Source of the DNA: DATLXU01 sp035575515
Lineage (GTDB): Bacteria; Acidobacteriota; Blastocatellia; UBA7656
Assembly (NCBI GenBank): GCA_035575515.1
Contig: DATLXU010000029.1
Coordinates: 1-9,085 of the forward strand
Direction: 5' to 3'
Length of the DNA: 9,085 nucleotides
This document shows positions 5,476-9,085 of this stretch, one piece after another (positions within the stretch are counted from its first letter, which is position 1; each line of letters begins with the position of its first letter). Position numbers and translations under genes: made by a program. The notes beneath the pieces were generated by a model. It searched no databases. It was not told the origin of the DNA and worked only from the letters and a program-made list of their open reading frames with translations.

Positions 5476-7116
5476 ATGTTTTGCCCAGAATGCGGCAATC
5501 AGGTGGAGCCGGAAGATACGCATTGCGGGCATTGCGGCGCGCCTCAGGACTTGATGCCGCCCGCGCCTCCACCGATAGTTTTGCAAGCGCGCAGCGGACG
5601 CGTTGAGGATCGTATGCCTGAATCGAAAAAACCGAAGCAAGCGACCACTCACCAACTTGAGCCGGGCACGCTTCTTTTAGACAGATACCTGATCGTCAGG
5701 CGCGTCGGTGGCGGCGGCATGGGATCAGTCTATCAGGCGCGCGACAAGCGATTGGCCGACCGCCTTTGCGCCGTCAAAGAGATGATCGAGTTGTTCGCCG
5801 ATCAGAACCAGCGCGCTAAAGCTGTCGAAGATTTCAAGCGCGAGGCCGAAGTGCTCGCGCAACTTGATCACCCTTCGATCCCAACCGTGTTCGATTACTT
5901 CATCGAAGGCGGGCGCTACTACCTGGTGATGCGATGGATAGGCGGCGGTGACCTCGCCGAGCAGATTCGCATGCGCGGCGGAATCGTCGAAGAAGCCACC
6001 GTGACCAAATGGGCGATTCAAATCTGCGACGTGCTCCACTACATACACTCGCAGAAGCCGCCGATAATCTACCGCGACCTCAAGCCCGCAAATCTCATGC
6101 TCGACGACAAGAACGGGCGCGTGATGCTCGTCGACTTCGGCATCGCCCGCGTCGTTCGTCCGACTGAAAAAGGCGTGACCGCAATCGGCACGATGGGCTA
6201 TGCGCCGCCAGAATTGTTTGCGGGCAAGGTCGAAACCCGCTCTGACATTTATAGCCTTGGCGCGACGATGTTTCACATGCTGACGGGCGCGGACCCGCAG
6301 GACAACCCGCTTCTGATATTCGACTTCAGCAAGAACCCGCGCCCGCGACAGATCAACCCGGCCATCACGCCAGAGATGGAGCAGATACTAGCGAAGGCCG
6401 TCGCGCACAAGCCGGAAGAGCGCCACGCGTCGGCGCTCGAATTGATGCGCGCGCTCGAAGAGCACAGCGCGCGGCTCGAATCGCGCGCAAAGAGCGAGCC
6501 TGCGCGCCCGTCTGTAATTCCGCGCCCGACGCCAGCCGAGAGTGCGCCGATAGTTTCGCCGAGCAAGGTGCGAGAGCCGAAATCGAGCTACCCGCCTGCT
6601 GTTGCGCCTTCGGGTGGATCGCAGGCCGCGAGCGAGCCTGTCATGGAATGGGTCTATTGCGGCCACTGCGGGGCGCAGATCGGAGCCGAAGATGTTTACT
6701 GCGCGCACTGCGGCCAGCGCCAGCCGATGGCCGGAAGCCCGCTCGGCTATTCGGCGCCAATCGGCGCGGGCCGCGTGACCGCGCAGCTTGTCGTCGTCGG
6801 CACATCCGACATGGTCAAGCCCTTTGTGATTGACAAAGACCATGTGTTGATAGGACGCACCGACCCGCACACGGGTATATTCCCTGAGATTGATCTTACG
6901 ATGTACGATCCCGAAACTAAGGTGTCGCGCAAGCACGCGCGGATATACCGGCAGGGCGATCAGTTTTTGATTGAAGACCTCGGCTCGATCAACGGCACAA
7001 TAATCAACTCCACAAGCGGCGGCTCAATCCGCCTCAATCCAAAATCGCCGCGCGTGCTCGCAGCAGGCGATGAGTTAAAGCTCGGCGGAACCACTTTGAA
7101 ATTCATGGTGTCGTAG
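5476..7116 (+). CDS. Serine/threonine protein kinase with two zinc ribbons and an FHA domain
   Basis: A 546-residue soluble Hanks-type kinase that transfers phosphate from ATP to Ser/Thr of partners. Order: zinc ribbon 1 (Cys3, Cys6, Cys17, Cys20); kinase domain (about 70-330); Pro/Ser-rich linker (about 335-390); zinc ribbon 2 (Cys395, Cys398, Cys409, Cys412); FHA domain (about 433-546). The kinase keeps the glycine loop GGGGMG (78-83), Lys101 in AVK, helix-C Glu123, catalytic loop YRDLKPAN (199-206, Asp201 and Asn206), DFG (220-222) and GTMGYAPPE (238-246), so it should be active; Tyr replaces the usual His of HRD. The FHA domain has LIGR (458-461), SRKHARI (484-490) and DLGSINGT (501-508), with Ile for the usual Thr. 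There is no transmembrane segment, unlike many PknB-type kinases, which fits cytosolic partnering with the neighbouring RDD membrane protein. No Shine-Dalgarno site precedes the ATG because element B ends 7 bases away. Substrates are unknown; the flanking FHA proteins are candidates. Confidence 0.93.
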   Translation: MFCPECGNQVEPEDTHCGHCGAPQDLMPPAPPPIVLQARSGRVEDRMPESKKPKQATTHQLEPGTLLLDRYLIVRRVGGGGMGSVYQARDKRLADRLCAVKEMIELFADQNQRAKAVEDFKREAEVLAQLDHPSIPTVFDYFIEGGRYYLVMRWIGGGDLAEQIRMRGGIVEEATVTKWAIQICDVLHYIHSQKPPIIYRDLKPANLMLDDKNGRVMLVDFGIARVVRPTEKGVTAIGTMGYAPPELFAGKVETRSDIYSLGATMFHMLTGADPQDNPLLIFDFSKNPRPRQINPAITPEMEQILAKAVAHKPEERHASALELMRALEEHSARLESRAKSEPARPSVIPRPTPAESAPIVSPSKVREPKSSYPPAVAPSGGSQAASEPVMEWVYCGHCGAQIGAEDVYCAHCGQRQPMAGSPLGYSAPIGAGRVTAQLVVVGTSDMVKPFVIDKDHVLIGRTDPHTGIFPEIDLTMYDPETKVSRKHARIYRQGDQFLIEDLGSINGTIINSTSGGSIRLNPKSPRVLAAGDELKLGGTTLKFMVS

Positions 7117-7124
7117 GATAAGGT

Positions 7125-7193
7125 AATCAATGGTCAGTGGTCGGTGGCCAGTAAGAGGCGCTTTTACTGATCACTGACCACTGGCCACTGATT
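7125..7193. repeat. Heptamer-built hairpin abutting a start codon (element C)
   Basis: Arms 7125-7154 and 7164-7193 match as reverse complements at 25 of 30 positions, with a 9-base loop. Three of the five mismatches become G-U pairs in plus-strand RNA, so 28 of 30 positions can pair. The left arm contains GGTCAGT, GGTCGGT and GGCCAGT (7132-7152); the right arm contains ACTGATC, ACTGACC, ACTGGCC and ACTGATT (7166-7193). It starts 8 bases after the kinase stop codon and ends 2 bases before the ATG of the RDD gene, occupying nearly all of the 79-base gap. Confidence 0.82.
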
Positions 7194-7195
7194 CT

Positions 7196-7942
7196 ATGTC
7201 GAGATTCTGTCCATACTGCGGGAAGCAACTGAGCGAGCGGTCGAAATTCTGCCCGCACTGCGGCAAGGTTTCGCCTCAGCGGGAGCGAGCCTCTTCGGTC
7301 GCACTTGCCGACGCGCCGGAAGCGGTCAAATCAAGAAGGGCAAGCGCATCGGAACAGTCGGCCTTCAACTCGCGCGAGCGCATAGCAGAGCGGGCTGTTC
7401 CGGCTGAGCCTGCGCGACAGCGCGCGTCGAGCCAGCGATTGGCAAGCGGCTCGTCCGCCGCGCAGCGCGATGGCTCGCGCCGTTTTGCGCCGCCGACGCA
7501 CGCGCTCGTCGGCCATTACGAGCAGGCAGGTTTCGGATTGCGCTACGGCGCGTGGATGTTCGATTTTTTAATCACGCTCATTGCGATAATGGGCGTCACG
7601 TTCGCAGTGACCGCCTCAAGCCATCGCTCGATGTTCGACCCTGTGGGAACCAATCGCGACCTGCTGCTGGTCGCAGGCTTCACGCTGCTGCTGTTCATTA
7701 TAAACTTCATCGTGCTTGCCGGGCTGAACGGGCAGAGCATGGGGATGCGCATACTCGGCATTTACATAGTGCGCGTCGACGGCAAGCGATTCAATATCAA
7801 AGACGCGATTGTTCGCCACGTCATAGGCTATCCGATTTCGACGGTGGTTCTGTTTTTAGGATTTTTATGGATGTTGTGGGACCCGCGCCAGCAGGGCTGG
7901 CACGATAAGATAGCCCGCACGATGGTTGTAATGTCGAGGTAG
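7196..7942 (+). CDS. Zinc-ribbon RDD-family membrane protein
   Basis: A 248-residue inner-membrane protein of unknown biochemical role; RDD proteins have been linked in a few cases to ion transport, but mostly remain undefined. An N-terminal zinc ribbon (Cys5, Cys8, Cys19, Cys22) is followed by an Arg/Ala/Ser-rich linker (about 26-105). The RDD domain (about 112-245) has three hydrophobic segments (about 118-139, 155-176 and 209-228), the signature Arg116 and Asp123 in RYGAWMFDF, GQSMGMRILGI (179-189) and the late motif DPRQQGWHDKIART (229-242). Start: ATG 7196 is the only codon that keeps the zinc ribbon whole, yet no Shine-Dalgarno sequence is present because element C ends 2 bases upstream. 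The N-terminal ribbon resembles those of the two preceding genes, suggesting a shared docking or assembly role and a membrane anchor for the soluble kinase; this is inference from context. Confidence 0.9.
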   Translation: MSRFCPYCGKQLSERSKFCPHCGKVSPQRERASSVALADAPEAVKSRRASASEQSAFNSRERIAERAVPAEPARQRASSQRLASGSSAAQRDGSRRFAPPTHALVGHYEQAGFGLRYGAWMFDFLITLIAIMGVTFAVTASSHRSMFDPVGTNRDLLLVAGFTLLLFIINFIVLAGLNGQSMGMRILGIYIVRVDGKRFNIKDAIVRHVIGYPISTVVLFLGFLWMLWDPRQQGWHDKIARTMVVMSR

Positions 7943-7949
7943 GGGTAGC

Positions 7950-8012
7950 GGTCAGTGGATTTCAAATTTGGGATTCATCCGACCCTGCCCCCGACCTCTG
8001 ACTCCTGACCTT
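7950..8012. repeat. Degenerate heptamer array (element D)
   Basis: This array lies in a second 79-base gap. The left side carries GGTCAGT (7950-7956), GGATTTC, AAATTTG and GGATTCA (to 7977); the right side carries TCCGACC, CTGCCCC, CGACCTC, TGACTCC and TGACCTT (7978-8012), all in one continuous 7-base register. Only the ends pair well (GGTCAG 7950-7955 with CTGACC 8005-8010), so it is a more decayed or composite version of elements B and C. Its first unit equals the first unit of element C, and GGATTCA also occurs in element A. Unlike B and C it leaves room for a GGAG site (8014-8017) before the next ATG. Confidence 0.62.
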
Positions 8013-8021
8013 TGGAGTGCT

Positions 8022-9085
8022 ATGGCAACTTTCATTATTCGACCAAAAGATTACGAATCGTCAACAATCAAGATGGATAAGATGCGCATGACGATAGGCC
8101 GCTCGTCGCGCAACGATATTTGCATTGGCGATCCGTTCGCTTCGCGGCTTCACGCAGAACTCAAGCGCGAAGGCGATCAGGTTTATCTTGTTGATGCGGG
8201 CAGCGCCAACGGAACATACATCAACGGACAGCGAATCACAGGAACCGTGCCGCTTTATCCCGGCGACCTTATCCGCATAGGCGAAACCGAGATCGAATAC
8301 TCGGCGGGCGATGACCTGCTTTCGGGCGCAACAGTCTTTTTGTCAGGCTCGGCGGCGCAGCAGCTTCCAGCCGACACGATCACTTCGCCAATCGCTTCGC
8401 GCTCGACTTCCGATTTAATCTCTTCGATTCAATCCGGCTCCATATCGGGAGAGATGCGCATTCCGTCGGGCGCGCAGGCTGCGGCCAAAGCTGAAGTGGC
8501 GGGGCGCGATCTTCTGAGCATCGTTTCGCAGGTGGGCATCGCGCTGCTGCCGCGCACTTCGCTTGAAGACACTTTGAAGATGACGATTGATCTGGTCTTT
8601 CAGGCGATACCCGCCGAGCGCGGCTTTCTCTTTTTGAAAGAGGGCGACGAGCTTGTGTGCAAGATTGCGCGCGGCGTGCATCACAGCGCGCTGCCTACGG
8701 CTTCGCAGGTGCAGATAAGCCGCTCGATAACAAACAAAGTTTTGAACGAAGGCTCGTCCGTCTTAACGAGCGACGCGATGCACGACCCGCGCTTTCAGGC
8801 GCAGCAGTCGGTGGTGCTCTCGCAGATACGATCAGTGATGGCTGTGCCGCTTGCATCGGGCGAAGAGATTTTCGGGATGATCTATGTTGACAACCCGTTC
8901 CACAATCGCTTCCGCGAAGAAGATCTGAAGGTGCTTACGACCATCGCCAGTGTGGCTTCGATAAAGATAGAGCACGAGCGATTGCTTGAAGAGAGATTAG
9001 AGAAGCGGCGGATGGAAGAGGAATTGAAGGTCGCGTCTGAGATTCAGATGCGGTTGCAGCCATTCGCTCCTCCCAAGCTTCAAGG
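8022..9085 (+). CDS. FHA-GAF protein, probable SpoIIE/PP2C-type phosphatase (3' end outside window)
   Basis: 354 codons are visible from ATG 8022 with no stop, so the gene runs past the right edge. The start has GGAG at 8014-8017, 4 bases upstream. An N-terminal FHA domain (about 1-95) shows TIGR (24-27), SRLHAEL (41-47) and GSANGTYING (60-69); Ala replaces the usual Thr of the last motif. A linker rich in Ser and Ala (about 100-160) leads to a GAF domain (about 163-318) with ERGFLFL (199-205), DPRF (255-258), SVMAVPL (271-277) and GMIYVDN (285-291). A charged helix (318-335) then ends in EIQMRLQPFAPPKL (340-353), the segment that usually stands just before a SpoIIE/PP2C Ser/Thr phosphatase domain in RsbU-like proteins. 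The phosphatase is therefore predicted, not seen; a nucleotide cyclase or kinase output is less likely. It would reverse or counter the kinase encoded two genes upstream. Confidence 0.87.
   Translation, partial: MATFIIRPKDYESSTIKMDKMRMTIGRSSRNDICIGDPFASRLHAELKREGDQVYLVDAGSANGTYINGQRITGTVPLYPGDLIRIGETEIEYSAGDDLLSGATVFLSGSAAQQLPADTITSPIASRSTSDLISSIQSGSISGEMRIPSGAQAAAKAEVAGRDLLSIVSQVGIALLPRTSLEDTLKMTIDLVFQAIPAERGFLFLKEGDELVCKIARGVHHSALPTASQVQISRSITNKVLNEGSSVLTSDAMHDPRFQAQQSVVLSQIRSVMAVPLASGEEIFGMIYVDNPFHNRFREEDLKVLTTIASVASIKIEHERLLEERLEKRRMEEELKVASEIQMRLQPFAPPKLQ

Noticed and set aside
5725..6936. Long minus-strand ORFs opposite the kinase gene
   Set aside because: They are antisense shadows of a gene with intact kinase, zinc-ribbon and FHA motifs, with no ribosome binding sites or domains of their own.
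1..9085. tRNA, rRNA or riboswitch genes
   Set aside because: Read by eye on both strands, no cloverleaf with a conserved T-loop or CCA-like end, no rRNA segment and no known riboswitch core was found; a covariance-model search was not possible here.

Overview
This 9.1-kb stretch comes from a GC-rich bacterial chromosome: about 58% GC in a hand-counted line of the kinase gene, about 45% in the first 180 bases. I see no plasmid, phage or insertion-sequence gene. The zinc-ribbon/FHA/Ser-Thr kinase gene set, the LolA-like secreted protein and the intergenic heptamer repeats would fit an Acidobacteriota-type genome. That placement is inference with low confidence; no marker gene is present.

Left part (1-1516). 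An AT-richer, gene-poor flank is followed by a minus-strand LolA-like secreted protein gene (267-1018) with its own terminator. That gene carries one in-frame stop and three single-base frameshifts. A ~500-base gap follows, holding two inverted repeats, a tiny ORF with a good ribosome binding site, and a long hairpin that probably ends the UDP-glucose dehydrogenase transcript.

Middle part (1517-4440). UDP-glucose 6-dehydrogenase (minus strand) diverges from a plus-strand pair: an orphan 69-aa protein, then, 12 bases on, an exported protein with two cyclophilin-type prolyl isomerase domains. A small hairpin closes this unit.

Right part (4441-9085). A good sigma70-like promoter (TTGCTA, 17 bases, TATAAT) starts a four-gene plus-strand set: (1) zinc ribbon plus FHA; (2) zinc ribbon, Ser/Thr kinase, second zinc ribbon and FHA; (3) zinc ribbon plus RDD membrane protein; (4) FHA plus GAF plus the start of what is probably a SpoIIE/PP2C-type phosphatase, cut by the window edge. 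Together they look like a phospho-signalling module with writer, readers, probable eraser and a membrane partner.

The most unusual signal is between genes, not in them. Each of the three gaps of the kinase set is almost filled by an array of 7-base units. Two of the arrays form long hairpins, one with a perfect 25-bp stem. The heptamer differs from gap to gap while the 7-base period persists. A fourth element of the same design lies at 1191-1287. Two of the elements end only 2 and 7 bases before a start codon, leaving no Shine-Dalgarno sequence for those genes.
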